Positions 35,804 through 44,970 of a DNA stretch of 64,000 nucleotides are shown piece after piece. Origin of the DNA: Thermoproteota archaeon (GTDB lineage Archaea; Korarchaeota; JAOZGF01; JAOZFZ01). The position numbers were made by a program, and so were the translations under genes. The notes under the pieces are model-generated. The model saw nothing but the letters and a program-made list of their open reading frames with translations, made no database searches and had not been told where the DNA came from. The DNA lies in contig JAOZFT010000035.1 in the NCBI GenBank assembly GCA_027492035.1, forward strand, positions 1-64,000. The letters run 5' to 3'. Position 1 is the first letter of the stretch. The number at the start of each line of letters is the position of its first letter.

Positions 35804-36523
35804 ATGAATAAAACATTTATTTTTTTTCAGCCTTTAGCCTTCTTCGTGGGTGTTGCGGCGAATTTATTTATTGAAAACATATCTTTTAACCACTTCTATT
35901 TCTACCTCACAGGAACAGGGGCAGTTACATCGTTACTACTTTCCTCTTTCTTAAACGCATCCCTTTTCCTTTTACTAGGGTACTTAAACCTGGCTGCACC
36001 CACCACATTTACTGTGTTCATTAATGGGCTTTACTTCGGGGAAACCCTAAGAAAAATAGGCAACCCTACCTTACTTTTAGTTTTCATCCCTACAAAGGAG
36101 TTAGTTAAGGAGGTAATCCCTGGTTTAACTGCTTTCCTAAATGTTTTTGCAGGGCTTCAAATTTTTAAACTGGGAAGCGAAATAAGAAAAAGAAATTCCT
36201 CTTTGGCCTTAAACACTGTAAAATTTTCAGTTCTACAATTTATTTCCTTAATTCCATTCATTACCCTAAGTTTTTTAGAAAATAATGGCATTCCAGCCTT
36301 TGAATGGGTTTTTGAATTAAAAACCAGCATCTCCAACCCATACTTCACCCTCCTTTTCTTTCTTTCAGGTTTCGAGTTCCTATTAAAACGATTGATTAAC
36401 TGGAGGACAAGGAAGTTTCAAGTTTATGTAGGGGAGAGTGTGAAGGATATAAAAACAGTAAAGGATAGAGAAAAAGAAGCTGTAAAAGAAATACTTTTCC
36501 TTCTAGAGGAAGAAAAAAATTAA
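35804..36523 (+). CDS. polytopic membrane protein at end of secretion locus
   Basis: 239 residues with about six membrane spans and a charged cytoplasmic tail (about 205-239). The central part (TFTVFINGLYFGETLRKIGNPTLLLVFIP) weakly recalls the SpoIIM/YtrH-type membrane family, but key residues are absent, so I leave it unnamed. Follows the ParA-like gene by 43 bases with GAGGT before the ATG. Converges on and overlaps the JAMM gene by four bases. Confidence 0.65.
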   Translation: MNKTFIFFQPLAFFVGVAANLFIENISFNHFYFYLTGTGAVTSLLLSSFLNASLFLLLGYLNLAAPTTFTVFINGLYFGETLRKIGNPTLLLVFIPTKELVKEVIPGLTAFLNVFAGLQIFKLGSEIRKRNSSLALNTVKFSVLQFISLIPFITLSFLENNGIPAFEWVFELKTSISNPYFTLLFFLSGFEFLLKRLINWRTRKFQVYVGESVKDIKTVKDREKEAVKEILFLLEEEKN

Positions 36524-36897
36524 ACAGTCTCTTTAATTAACTTTTCACCTTTCCTGTCGTAAACATGGACGTCTTCAACTGAAAGAAAGGGGTAAGTTAA
36601 GATGACTATGACAAAGCCGTATGCATTGTTTAAATCAGCCACTGAGGGGTTAGGGTTGCCTGAAGGATGGGAATGTACAGAACCAATAATTGACGCATCC
36701 ATTGGGATAAGGTAAGGGTTAAAACCTGCTGAAGCAAAACCTTGAAAAAACATGGGAGGAACAACGAATTCGTTCACAAAAATTTCTTTCTTCTTAACTT
36801 TACCCCTAAGTAAAAGAATCATCTCTTTTGGGAAAGATTTCCTTGCAGCTTCTAAAAGCTCTTTCAACAACTTCTTATCAAATAATACCTTTTTCAC
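36520..36897 (-). CDS. JAMM/MPN-domain metalloprotease (JAB)
   Basis: 125-residue zinc protease domain. The JAMM residues are complete: E25 (FPKEMILLL), H75 and H77 (VHSHPSG), S85 and D88 (NPNPSVADL). Archaeal JAMM proteins can remove ubiquitin-like SAMP modifiers from proteins or process sulfur carriers. Starts at GTG. No SAMP or E1-like gene nearby. The catalytic family is firm; the substrate is inferred. Confidence 0.9.
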   Translation of the reverse strand: MKKVLFDKKLLKELLEAARKSFPKEMILLLRGKVKKKEIFVNEFVVPPMFFQGFASAGFNPYLIPMDASIIGSVHSHPSGNPNPSVADLNNAYGFVIVILTYPFLSVEDVHVYDRKGEKLIKETV

Positions 36898-37036
36898 GGC
36901 TACCTACCCTTCTCTCTTAATCTTACAACGAAAAAAGAGAGTTTAAGGGAATTGAAGGAGAAATAAAGAAAAAAACCTTTAAAAACAATACAGAATGATG
37001 AAAAATAAAAAGAACCAATTTTAAAAAGGTAAAGAA

Positions 37037-37735
37037 ATGAACCCCTACAATTTAACTTTAACACAAATCCTTTTAACCTTAACAGGCTTATTTATAGGTT
37101 TAACTTCCTGGTGGAGCCTAACCAAAAAATATAAAGAAACCTGGATTACACCACGCTACCACCTCCTCTCCCCCTTAATAATTGCCATCTCCTTTCCCTC
37201 AATAATCCTTTCAGGTTCCCAACGCAGCATATTAGGTACGTACATCTTCTACTCTCTAATGTTAATAACTCCATTCGTTGACAAAATAATTACGAAAAGA
37301 AACTGGAAAGAGTACGGGTTCAAAAAAGACAGCCTCCCTTCAGACCTCTTGTTAGGCCTGGGGTTCGGATTAGCGGGGTTAGTAGGTGCTCTATTTAAAG
37401 AACCCTCCTGGACAATAACAAAGGAATTTATCCTTTACAACATGTTCTTCTTTATTCCAGCTGAAGAAATATACTTCAGAGGATTTATTCAACCAGTCAC
37501 CCAATCTAAACTCAATAAAAACTTGTCAAACCTAATCCAAGCAACACTTTTCTCTTTAGCATTCTATGCCTGGGGCTACAACTTGAAAAAAACATTCTTG
37601 GTTTTTGCGGCAGGGGTAATTGAAGGTGAAATATATAACAAAACACACTCCGTTTTCTGCACCTATGTTACACAAACAGCAGGTGATATTTTGCCCTCCG
37701 TAATAATTTATAACATCTTGAAAGTAAACCTTTAA
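37037..37735 (+). CDS. CPBP-family intramembrane protein (motif 2 altered)
   Basis: 232 residues, about seven spans. Motif 1 is present: IPAEEIYFRGFI (EExxxR). The second motif, normally FxxxH, reads ATLFSLAFYAWGYN and lacks the His. The third region has THSVFCTYVTQTAGD where HxxxN/D is expected. Intact members are CAAX-type membrane proteases; with the His missing, this one may be inactive or act differently. SD AAAGGTAAAGAA before the ATG. Confidence 0.7.
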   Translation: MNPYNLTLTQILLTLTGLFIGLTSWWSLTKKYKETWITPRYHLLSPLIIAISFPSIILSGSQRSILGTYIFYSLMLITPFVDKIITKRNWKEYGFKKDSLPSDLLLGLGFGLAGLVGALFKEPSWTITKEFILYNMFFFIPAEEIYFRGFIQPVTQSKLNKNLSNLIQATLFSLAFYAWGYNLKKTFLVFAAGVIEGEIYNKTHSVFCTYVTQTAGDILPSVIIYNILKVNL

Positions 37736-37887
37736 CCACTCCCTCTCTTAAAAACTAGAAATTAAAATAAAAACTAAAGAGATTTACACCGAGTTCTCTC
37801 TTATTCGAAAATTGTTCTTCAAATAAACAAAAGTTAAAAAAATAAATTTTAAACCAAAATATAAGAACCCTTTTAAAGGAGGTTTCT

Positions 37888-38820
37888 ATGAAAGAAGTAA
37901 TTGAAGCCCTAGAGAAAATAGGTATTCCAGGCAAGGACTTATATGAACTCCCAACATCCAAAAAAAAATTTCCAGATGGTTGCAACTGGAGAATTGAAAT
38001 CTCAGGTGTTGAAAGGCCATCAGTGCTAGAAACAGTTGTTAAAGAAGCAGAGGAAAGAAACATCCCAGTTCATAGGTTGATAAGTACCGTAATGGGTTCA
38101 ACCCTACTTTCCAAGGAAGAACTTAAAAAATTTGCGGAAAAAGCTGCTGAAGCAGAGGTTGAAGTCATATTGACACCTGGTCCAAGAACTTCTTGGGATA
38201 TTGGGAGACAATTAGTCACCCCTGAAGGCGCATACTCCGGTTTAAGATACCGGGGATCTGATCAATTAACCTACGTGGTAGCTGACATAAAAAGGGGTAT
38301 AGAGATAGGCTTCAGAGGATTCCTCATAGTGGATGAAGGCTTACTCTGGGTTGTTAATGAACTTAGAAAAACCGGGGAAATACCGAAAGACACAAAGTTT
38401 AAAGTTTCAATTTATGCTGGTCATGCTAATCCTGCAGGTGCTAAAGTACTCGAAAAACTTGGTGCAGACACATTTAACCCGGTGGGAGACCTAACATTAC
38501 CAATGATTGCCGCTATAAGAAAAGCAGTAGACATACCCTTAGATCTACACGTTTACCTTTTTGACTCCTTCGGCGGATTCAACAGATTCTATGAATGCCC
38601 AGAATTCGCAAGAATAGCATCTCCATGCTACTTTAAAATAGAGCCAGGAAGCTCAGTTACAAACCTCTACAAACCATGGACAGACCCAAAACTTCTAAAC
38701 TTTCTTGCAAAAGAAAAAGTGAAATACGCAGAAATAATTAAGGAATTAGTAGAGACACATTACCCAGAAGCTAAACTTTCTAAGCAAGGGGCGAAAGATC
38801 TAGCTATACCACAACCATAA
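37888..38820 (+). CDS. U32-like TIM-barrel protein, role unknown
   Basis: 310-residue soluble protein. Beta-alpha repeat pattern with TFNPVGDLTLPMIAAIRKAVDIPLDLHVY and an upstream ...GFRGFLIVDEGLLWV, resembling the U32 peptidase-like barrel family. Classic U32 collagenase motifs are not obvious, so enzymatic activity is open. It begins with ATG behind AAAGGAGGT. An ACD alpha gene follows 46 bases later, hinting at a shared metabolic role, possibly in acid or amino acid degradation. Confidence 0.55.
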   Translation: MKEVIEALEKIGIPGKDLYELPTSKKKFPDGCNWRIEISGVERPSVLETVVKEAEERNIPVHRLISTVMGSTLLSKEELKKFAEKAAEAEVEVILTPGPRTSWDIGRQLVTPEGAYSGLRYRGSDQLTYVVADIKRGIEIGFRGFLIVDEGLLWVVNELRKTGEIPKDTKFKVSIYAGHANPAGAKVLEKLGADTFNPVGDLTLPMIAAIRKAVDIPLDLHVYLFDSFGGFNRFYECPEFARIASPCYFKIEPGSSVTNLYKPWTDPKLLNFLAKEKVKYAEIIKELVETHYPEAKLSKQGAKDLAIPQP

Positions 38821-38866
38821 CCCCTCCCTATTTTTCTTTTAAAAAAGGAAACTTTGGCGGTAAAAA

Positions 38867-40282
38867 GTGGCGAAAACAAAATACACTCTTCAAGACATAC
38901 TTTTTCCAAAAACAGTTGCGGTAATAGGTGCTTCAAGAAACCTTTCAAAAGCAGGCACAATTATTCTAAAAAACCTTTTGAATCACGGTTTTAAAGGTAA
39001 AATCTACCCTGTTAATCCTAAAGCAGAAGAAATACTTGGGTTAAAAACTTACAAAGAAATCGGGGAGATACCCGAAAAAGTTGATGTGGCAGTTGTGGCT
39101 GTTAAAGCTGAAAAAGTGCCCAAAATAATGGAGGAATGTGTCAAAAAAGGTGTTAAGGGCACAGTAATAATTTCTTCAGGTTTCGCTGAAGAAGGAAGAA
39201 AAGATTTAGAAGAAGAAATACTGAAGATAGCTAAAAGGAAAGGGTTAAGGATAATAGGGCCCAACACAACAGGGGTCTATAACACAGAAAATAACTTCAT
39301 AACCTCTTTTGTACAGTTAATCAAGTCTGGAAAAGGAGACATAGCGTTCATTGCTCAAACAGGTCTGTTCCTAGGTTTTCAACTGGAACACTTATTAACC
39401 CATGAAAAACTAAAACTAAGCAAAGTAATTGGTTTAGGAAATAAATGCGACATAGATGATGCTGAAGCCTTAAATTACTTAAGAAAAGATAAACAAACAA
39501 AGGTTGTGGCAATTTACTTAGAAGGATTAAAAGACGGCAGAAAATTTCTTGAAGAAGCAAAAAAAACCTCAGCTTCAAAACCAATCATAATACTTAAATC
39601 AGGAATTACTCCAGAAGGTTCAAAAGTAGCTCTTTCACATACAGGGTCACTTACAGGTAAAAAGGAAGTATTTAATGCTGCTTGCAAACAAGCTGGTTTA
39701 ATTCAAGTAAAAACATTCACAGAAATGACAACTTTATTGAAATCCTTTTCAAAACTTCCGCTTCCGAAAGGAAACAAACTTGCGGTCATGAGTGTAACAG
39801 GTGCGGGGTGTGTGTTAGCCGCAGATTATGTCTCCTCAACAAACCTAAAAATAACTCCTCTATCCAAAAAAACAGTTACTCACCTACAATCCAAATCACC
39901 TAATTGGCACAAAGTAAAAAATCCTGTTGACATGTGGCCGATCCTGGAAAAAATAGGCATAGAAGAGGGATACAAGGAAATTCTATACTCTCTCTACAGA
40001 GATAAAAAAGTAGATAACATACTCATCGTCTTTGGGGACATGAAAAAACTAGAAGCCTCAATAAGTAATGTTAAGCCCCCATGGAAAAACAAACCAAAGA
40101 AACCTATAGTGGCTACATTAACAGGTTACAGAAGCAAAGTCGAAAGAACTAAAGAAGAACTTGAGAAACAAGGGATACCGGTTTACCATGACATAAGGGA
40201 CTCTGTTTTCGCCCTCTCCAAACTTTATCAATACAAGAAATATAAAGAAAAAAATAAAGAATCAGCAAAGAGGGAAAAGTAA
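38867..40282 (+). CDS. acetyl-CoA synthetase (ADP-forming) alpha-type subunit, second copy
   Basis: 471 residues, same architecture as the gene at 16805: Rossmann CoA-binding start (VAVIGASRNLSKAGTIIL, GKIYPVNPKAEEILG), a ligase core with IIGPNTTGVYN (Thr-Thr where 16805 has Cys-Ala) and the phosphohistidine motif SHTGSLTG. GTG start at 38867. No beta subunit nearby. The two copies differ enough to act on different acyl groups. Pairs with the U32-like gene upstream. Confidence 0.8.
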   Translation: MAKTKYTLQDILFPKTVAVIGASRNLSKAGTIILKNLLNHGFKGKIYPVNPKAEEILGLKTYKEIGEIPEKVDVAVVAVKAEKVPKIMEECVKKGVKGTVIISSGFAEEGRKDLEEEILKIAKRKGLRIIGPNTTGVYNTENNFITSFVQLIKSGKGDIAFIAQTGLFLGFQLEHLLTHEKLKLSKVIGLGNKCDIDDAEALNYLRKDKQTKVVAIYLEGLKDGRKFLEEAKKTSASKPIIILKSGITPEGSKVALSHTGSLTGKKEVFNAACKQAGLIQVKTFTEMTTLLKSFSKLPLPKGNKLAVMSVTGAGCVLAADYVSSTNLKITPLSKKTVTHLQSKSPNWHKVKNPVDMWPILEKIGIEEGYKEILYSLYRDKKVDNILIVFGDMKKLEASISNVKPPWKNKPKKPIVATLTGYRSKVERTKEELEKQGIPVYHDIRDSVFALSKLYQYKKYKEKNKESAKREK

Positions 40283-40463
40283 AATTCGCATCTCTAACGA
40301 ATTATAATTTTTCCCAAAGAAATCACTTTATTTTTAGTAAAAAATACCTATTTAAACATTACAGTCATAATACATAAATAAATTTATAAATGCGAAAAGT
40401 ATTTTATTTCTTAAATTTCCCCAGTTTTCAACTGTTCAATTCCTGGAAAGGGAAGGATCTCTA

Positions 40464-42917
40464 ATGGTTGCCCACTACGGTGTTCAGCAAGTAAAAAATA
40501 GAAATAAATCATTGGAGAAAGAGTTTATAAGCATGATCATAAAGAAAGGAATAAGTAAGTTAGAGGAAGAATATCCACTACCTCGCCACACGGAGAAAAA
40601 TGCTTTCATATTAACTGACTCATCCGGTAAAATATTGGCTGCAAACGAAAACATTGAAAAAATTCTGAAATACAATGAAACTGAATTGTTAGGAAGAAGT
40701 TTCCTCTCCCTTTTCACTCCACAAATTCAAGGGCATTTATTAGCTGTTTTTAACTCCTTATCAGCTATATCAACAAAAACAGGTAGAGAATTTTCAGTAC
40801 TTCTTTCTTCTTTCGAATTAATGGATAAAAATGGTTCAAAGATCCCAATTAAAACATATCTTGCTCAGCTAAATCTTAACAACAAGAAATATTTTCTTTT
40901 CCTTTTTAAAAAGGATTCAAAAAAACAAGAAAAAATTGAAAAAACAAAGAAAATCACGGAAAGAATAAGTAGCTATGCATATAACATACTTGACTTCTTC
41001 CCAGAAGCCACAATACTCTTTGATGCAGAAGGGAAAATAATCTACTGTAACAATGCAGCTAAAGAAATTTTGGGGTACGAAAAAAATGAATTGATAGGTA
41101 AGAAAATAACTTCACTTTTCTCAAAAAAATACCGAAAATGGTTTGAAGAAAAACATCTCCCCTTTCTTAGAAGCCTGAAATTTTTTAAACCTCATTATCA
41201 TTTAGAAAAGGAGGTTGTTACAAAAGATGGAGAAACTATCAAAATGGAAACACGGGTTTCAATTCCCAAACACACAGACAAAAAAGACTTTTTAGGCATC
41301 GTCACACTTAAACCCATTTTCTCAATTAAGACGGGCAAAATTCTTTTGCCAAGTGGAAAAGAATTGAAGGAAACATCAGAAGCATTCAAAGAACTGCTGT
41401 TGACAAGCTTGGATCATGCAAACTACGGCCTAATAATTTTAAACCCTAAAATGAAAATTGTTTGGGTAAACAAATGGATTGAAAGATTTTATGGTTTGAA
41501 AAAGGAAGAAACGATAGGGAGAGGCAAAAAAGAAATCATTAAAGAGAAAATTAAATGGTTTTTTGAAAACCCAGACGAATTTGAACGTAGAATACTGGAA
41601 ACCTACGAAAAAAACCTTTACTTAAGCAAAGCAATATTCCATGTTTTACCTGGGGAGAAAAGGATGGATAAGTACGTAGAATACTCTAGCTATCCAATAA
41701 CTGCAGGAGATTTCCAAGGTGGAAGAATAGAAATTTACTATGATGTAACAGAAAGAGTGGAAAAGGAGAGGGAACTTGAGCAACTTAAAGAATTTAATGA
41801 GAGAATAGTTGAGAGTTTGAATGAAGGGTTATTGTTGGAAAATGAGAAGGGGAAAATAATTTTTGTTAACTCAAAACTCTGTGAAATGCTTGGGTACAAT
41901 GAGAAAGAATTAATAAATCATCACTGGTCAAAAATAGTCCCTGAAAAATACTTGAAAATTGTCCAGGAGGAAACTGATAAGAGGCCCTATGGCGTGGCTA
42001 GCACATATGAAACTTTCCTCTTAACTAAGGAAGGAAAAGAAATCCCGGTAATTGTTTCAGCCACTCCTTTATTTGAAAATGGAGTATATAAAGGCGTGAT
42101 ATCTTCACTTATAGAAATAAAGGAGAGGAAAGAACTGGAGGAGAAGTTAAGGAAAAGTTATGAGGAATTGTCCAGCTTTGCTCACCATGTTTCCCATGAA
42201 TTGAAAGAACCCTTAAGGAGCATGACTCTTTTTTCAATCTGTTTAAAGGAAAAACTTGAAAAAATAGACGTGGATCAAGTTTTGCGCAAAGAAATGGATG
42301 ACTACCTTTCAAGGGTAATTAAAGCTGGTAAAAGATTAAATGCAATGGTTAATGAGACCCTGAAACTAGCTTCTGTAGAAGCTGAAACTGAACCTCCTGA
42401 ACCAATTGACTTAAATGAATTATTAAATGATGTTCTTTTCGACCTTGAAGCGTTAATAAGGGAAAAAAATGCTAAAATAGTTGTGGAAAAACCATTACCT
42501 AAAATAATGGGTAGGAAAACACAAATATGTGAAGTTTTCCAAAACCTGGTCAGCAACGCTTTAAAATTCAATGATAAACCAAACCCCAGAGTTGAAATAG
42601 GTTATAGAAAAGAAAACATGCACAGCGTGTTCTATGTAAAAGATAATGGGATAGGAATGAAGGAAGAGGACATAACCAAAATATTCATTCCTTTTCTAAG
42701 GTTAAAAAATAGTAGAGAGTATCCGGGGACAGGTCTTGGTTTATCTGTAGTTAAGAAAATAATTGAGAGGCATAACGGTAAAATATGGGTTGAAAGCCAA
42801 CCCGGGAAGGGAAGCACGTTCTTTTTTACACTTCCATCCGCCCTACTCAAAAAGTCCTCGTCCCCCGCCTCTCCGCTCGGGGGGGGGGGTGGTTCTACGC
42901 AAGATAAAAAAAAGTAA
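40464..42917 (+). CDS. soluble sensor histidine kinase with four PAS domains
   Basis: 817 residues with no membrane span, so a cytoplasmic sensor. PAS domains at about 38-160, 175-295, 310-430 and 440-560, each with the ILxxN-type start (for example IIYCNNAAKEILGYEKNELIG). HisKA carries H578 in VSHELKEPL. HATPase_c has N-box FQNLVSNALKFN, G1 DNGIGM and G2 GTGLGLSVVKKI. The last 20 residues (SPASPLGGGGGSTQDKKK) are low complexity and include an 11-G run in the DNA. No response regulator gene is adjacent. ATG behind GGGAAGGA. Confidence 0.93.
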   Translation: MVAHYGVQQVKNRNKSLEKEFISMIIKKGISKLEEEYPLPRHTEKNAFILTDSSGKILAANENIEKILKYNETELLGRSFLSLFTPQIQGHLLAVFNSLSAISTKTGREFSVLLSSFELMDKNGSKIPIKTYLAQLNLNNKKYFLFLFKKDSKKQEKIEKTKKITERISSYAYNILDFFPEATILFDAEGKIIYCNNAAKEILGYEKNELIGKKITSLFSKKYRKWFEEKHLPFLRSLKFFKPHYHLEKEVVTKDGETIKMETRVSIPKHTDKKDFLGIVTLKPIFSIKTGKILLPSGKELKETSEAFKELLLTSLDHANYGLIILNPKMKIVWVNKWIERFYGLKKEETIGRGKKEIIKEKIKWFFENPDEFERRILETYEKNLYLSKAIFHVLPGEKRMDKYVEYSSYPITAGDFQGGRIEIYYDVTERVEKERELEQLKEFNERIVESLNEGLLLENEKGKIIFVNSKLCEMLGYNEKELINHHWSKIVPEKYLKIVQEETDKRPYGVASTYETFLLTKEGKEIPVIVSATPLFENGVYKGVISSLIEIKERKELEEKLRKSYEELSSFAHHVSHELKEPLRSMTLFSICLKEKLEKIDVDQVLRKEMDDYLSRVIKAGKRLNAMVNETLKLASVEAETEPPEPIDLNELLNDVLFDLEALIREKNAKIVVEKPLPKIMGRKTQICEVFQNLVSNALKFNDKPNPRVEIGYRKENMHSVFYVKDNGIGMKEEDITKIFIPFLRLKNSREYPGTGLGLSVVKKIIERHNGKIWVESQPGKGSTFFFTLPSALLKKSSSPASPLGGGGGSTQDKKK
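42879..42889. repeat. G11 homopolymer in 3' end of kinase gene
   Basis: Eleven consecutive G within an otherwise AT-rich gene, next to a short C-rich stretch (tcccccgcct). It encodes the poly-Gly of the kinase tail. Such runs slip in replication and in sequencing, so the true frame of the last 10 residues or so is uncertain. Confidence 0.8.
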
Positions 42918-43012
42918 CATTTAAAACTACAACACACCTTTACCCTAAAAGCCCACAAAGAAGTATGTTAACAACTTTTTAAAAATGCAGTTAAGGTTTT
43001 AGAGGCAAAAAG

Positions 43013-43348
43013 ATGTTTTATTTTCTTTCTTTCAGCTTGTCCTCCAGAATAGCCAATTTATTGATTTCTTGGTTCATTTTAGCAATCGCTGTCTGGTTAA
43101 GTCAAAAACTTGTATTAATTAAAGAAAAAGAAAAGGGGTTTTTATCCTGCCTATTTTTATCTCTTGCAGGGAATCTAGTAGGTTCTGTGTTGATTTGGAT
43201 TCATCCATTGGGAACAGTATTGGTTGCTTTTATCTGGGTTTTACTTATAAAAGTTTGGTTTGAAACTGGATGGCTTCAAGCAATAGTTATAGCTGCTGTA
43301 GCTTGGGTAGTGGAAATAGTGATAAGCCGCCTAAAGATTCATTTTTAA
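43013..43348 (+). CDS. small polytopic membrane protein
   Basis: 111 residues with four hydrophobic stretches and little else. ATG behind AGAGG. No family recognised. It converges with the prenyl synthase gene, the stops overlapping by four bases. Coding potential is supported by clean topology and the ribosome site. Confidence 0.6.
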   Translation: MFYFLSFSLSSRIANLLISWFILAIAVWLSQKLVLIKEKEKGFLSCLFLSLAGNLVGSVLIWIHPLGTVLVAFIWVLLIKVWFETGWLQAIVIAAVAWVVEIVISRLKIHF

Positions 43349-44238
43349 ATCATTCTTTCAATGTTAAACTCTGCAAGTTTAATGAGTTTCTCTTTAGCTT
43401 GGCAATTCGTAAACGTGTTCAATGAATTCAAAGCCTTTCTTGTGTACTCCAAAGTTTTTTCTGAAGCCCTCTTCAAAGCTTCCTCTAAACTAAGCCCCTT
43501 TCTTTTGAGCAGTAAAGGGTAGGAGGGTCTACCTAAAACCAAATCCCTCAATGAGTCCTTTCCTGTCTGAAGAGAATTGTTTGAAAAATCTAGAATGTCA
43601 TCCTTTATTTGGAAAGCTACTCCTAAATTTAGACCGTAACTTCTTAAAGCCTGAAGTTCCTTTTGGCTACCTCCACCTAGAATTCCTCCTGAAACAGCTG
43701 AGGCTTTAAAAAGTTCAGCTGTTTTTTTAAAAGCTACTCTCAAGTAATCTTCTTCATTGAAACCGTTTCCCACTGTAGAAATAGAATCCAAATATTCACC
43801 TTCACACAATATCTTCGTGGCATGGCTTAATATAGCAAACACCTTTCTCATTTTCTTCAAGTCAGGGATGTTAAGGATTGATCTCACCACCTCTGAAAGC
43901 ACAAAGTCAGCAAGCAAAATAGCTGTAGTTAACCCATACCTTTTGTGAAAAGCAATTTTTCCTCTTCTGAAAGCAGCCATATCTATTATGTCATCGTGTA
44001 TCAAGGAAGATGCATGAATCAATTCCACAGCCAAAGCAGCAGGTAAAGCTGATTTAGCCTCTCCACCAACTATCTCAGCTGAAGCCAGCGCAATCGACGG
44101 CCGCATCCTTTTCCCAGTGGACAAAAAGAAATCCTTAAAAAGGGAACCTAAGGCATGTTTAGACCAACTGCGTACCTTTTCTTCTGCATACCTTTGAAAC
44201 ATTTTAATTTCTTCAGAAAAGATTTCTTGCAGCATCAT
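43345..44238 (-). CDS. idsA: polyprenyl synthetase, likely GGPP synthase
   Basis: Makes C15-C20 isoprenyl diphosphates for archaeal lipids. 297 residues with both aspartate-rich motifs: first DDIID (SSLIHDDIIDMA) and second DDILD (FQIKDDILDFS), plus GKRMRP for substrate diphosphate binding near residue 42. Most archaeal relatives give geranylgeranyl diphosphate; chain length is not proved by sequence. Functionally linked to tes, though encoded 18 kb away. Single gene. Confidence 0.88.
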   Translation of the reverse strand: MMLQEIFSEEIKMFQRYAEEKVRSWSKHALGSLFKDFFLSTGKRMRPSIALASAEIVGGEAKSALPAALAVELIHASSLIHDDIIDMAAFRRGKIAFHKRYGLTTAILLADFVLSEVVRSILNIPDLKKMRKVFAILSHATKILCEGEYLDSISTVGNGFNEEDYLRVAFKKTAELFKASAVSGGILGGGSQKELQALRSYGLNLGVAFQIKDDILDFSNNSLQTGKDSLRDLVLGRPSYPLLLKRKGLSLEEALKRASEKTLEYTRKALNSLNTFTNCQAKEKLIKLAEFNIERMI

Positions 44239-44658
44239 TTGTTAGCATCTTCCTTTTCATTTCTTCCTAACTTTAACATACTTTAAAATACTTCTTTAAA
44301 GAGAAATCTATCATAGAGATTCCTTCAAGAAACCAACTTTTTAAATTTTTACTTTCTTAAAAACAAAAGGTTTTGTGTAGAGTTAAATTCCATATTTTTA
44401 TGGAAAAGGAAAGAGTAGTAACGTTTCTAAAATGAAAATTTGAAGACTCGTTAACAGTTAATTGTGTTTCTGATCAAGGGACTACTCCCTTTTAAAAGAG
44501 AACAATTGATCACTTAAAATTTAAAGAAAGATTCTGAAAAAGAAAAATATTCCCTTGTTTAATAAATTGCTCTCCTAAATTTAGTCGATAACTTTATTTA
44601 ATGAAAAAATCATAATGTAATTTATAACATAAAAAATTTCCCTTAAAAACAAAATTTA
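44239..44658. other. intergenic region of 420 bases
   Basis: AT-rich divergent region between the GGPP synthase and the HTH gene. No ORF or RNA gene seen. It contains the ATGT-N8-ACAT element described separately and a T-rich run near 44340. Promoters for both genes are expected here. Confidence 0.4.
44615..44630. promoter_or_regulatory. ATGT-N8-ACAT inverted repeat before HTH gene
   Basis: atgtaatttataacat, arms ATGT and ACAT with eight bases between, 28 bases before the GTG start of the HTH regulator. It overlaps a TATA-like ttataa. The ATGT/ACAT pattern is typical of small winged-HTH operators, so autoregulation is a fair guess. Confidence 0.35.
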
Positions 44659-44970
44659 GTGGTTGAATTGGTTCAAAAATTAATTCAAAACACGGAGTTA
44701 AAAAAACTGGCTTTTTTCTTGAAAGCTTTAGGGAACCCCACTAGACTAAAAATTCTTTTTCTAGTAGCTAACTCTGAAAAGCCTTTACATATTAAAGCGG
44801 TTGTTAAGAAGTTGGGAATGGACTACGCAGCGACCTATAGACACATTAAAATGCTTGAAAAGGCACAAATAATAAAAATATTTGAAGTTGGAAGGTCTCG
44901 GGTTCTGGCTGTAAATAAATCAAGAGAAATATTCCAAGTCTTAGATTACGTTAAAAAATGTGTATCTTAA
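44659..44970 (+). CDS. ArsR-like winged-helix transcriptional regulator
   Basis: 103 residues forming a single winged HTH: LKKLAFFLKALGNPTRLKILFLVANSEKPLHIKAVVKKLGMDYAATYRHIKMLEKAQII. This is the ArsR pattern (ALGNPTRLKIL). No cysteine metal site is visible, so it is unlikely to be a metal sensor. Starts at GTG 44659. Confidence 0.88.
   Translation: MVELVQKLIQNTELKKLAFFLKALGNPTRLKILFLVANSEKPLHIKAVVKKLGMDYAATYRHIKMLEKAQIIKIFEVGRSRVLAVNKSREIFQVLDYVKKCVS

Noticed and set aside
42632-42958. 108-residue minus-strand ORF with poly-Pro
   Set aside because: It is antisense to the kinase, with the Pro run arising from the G11 tract.
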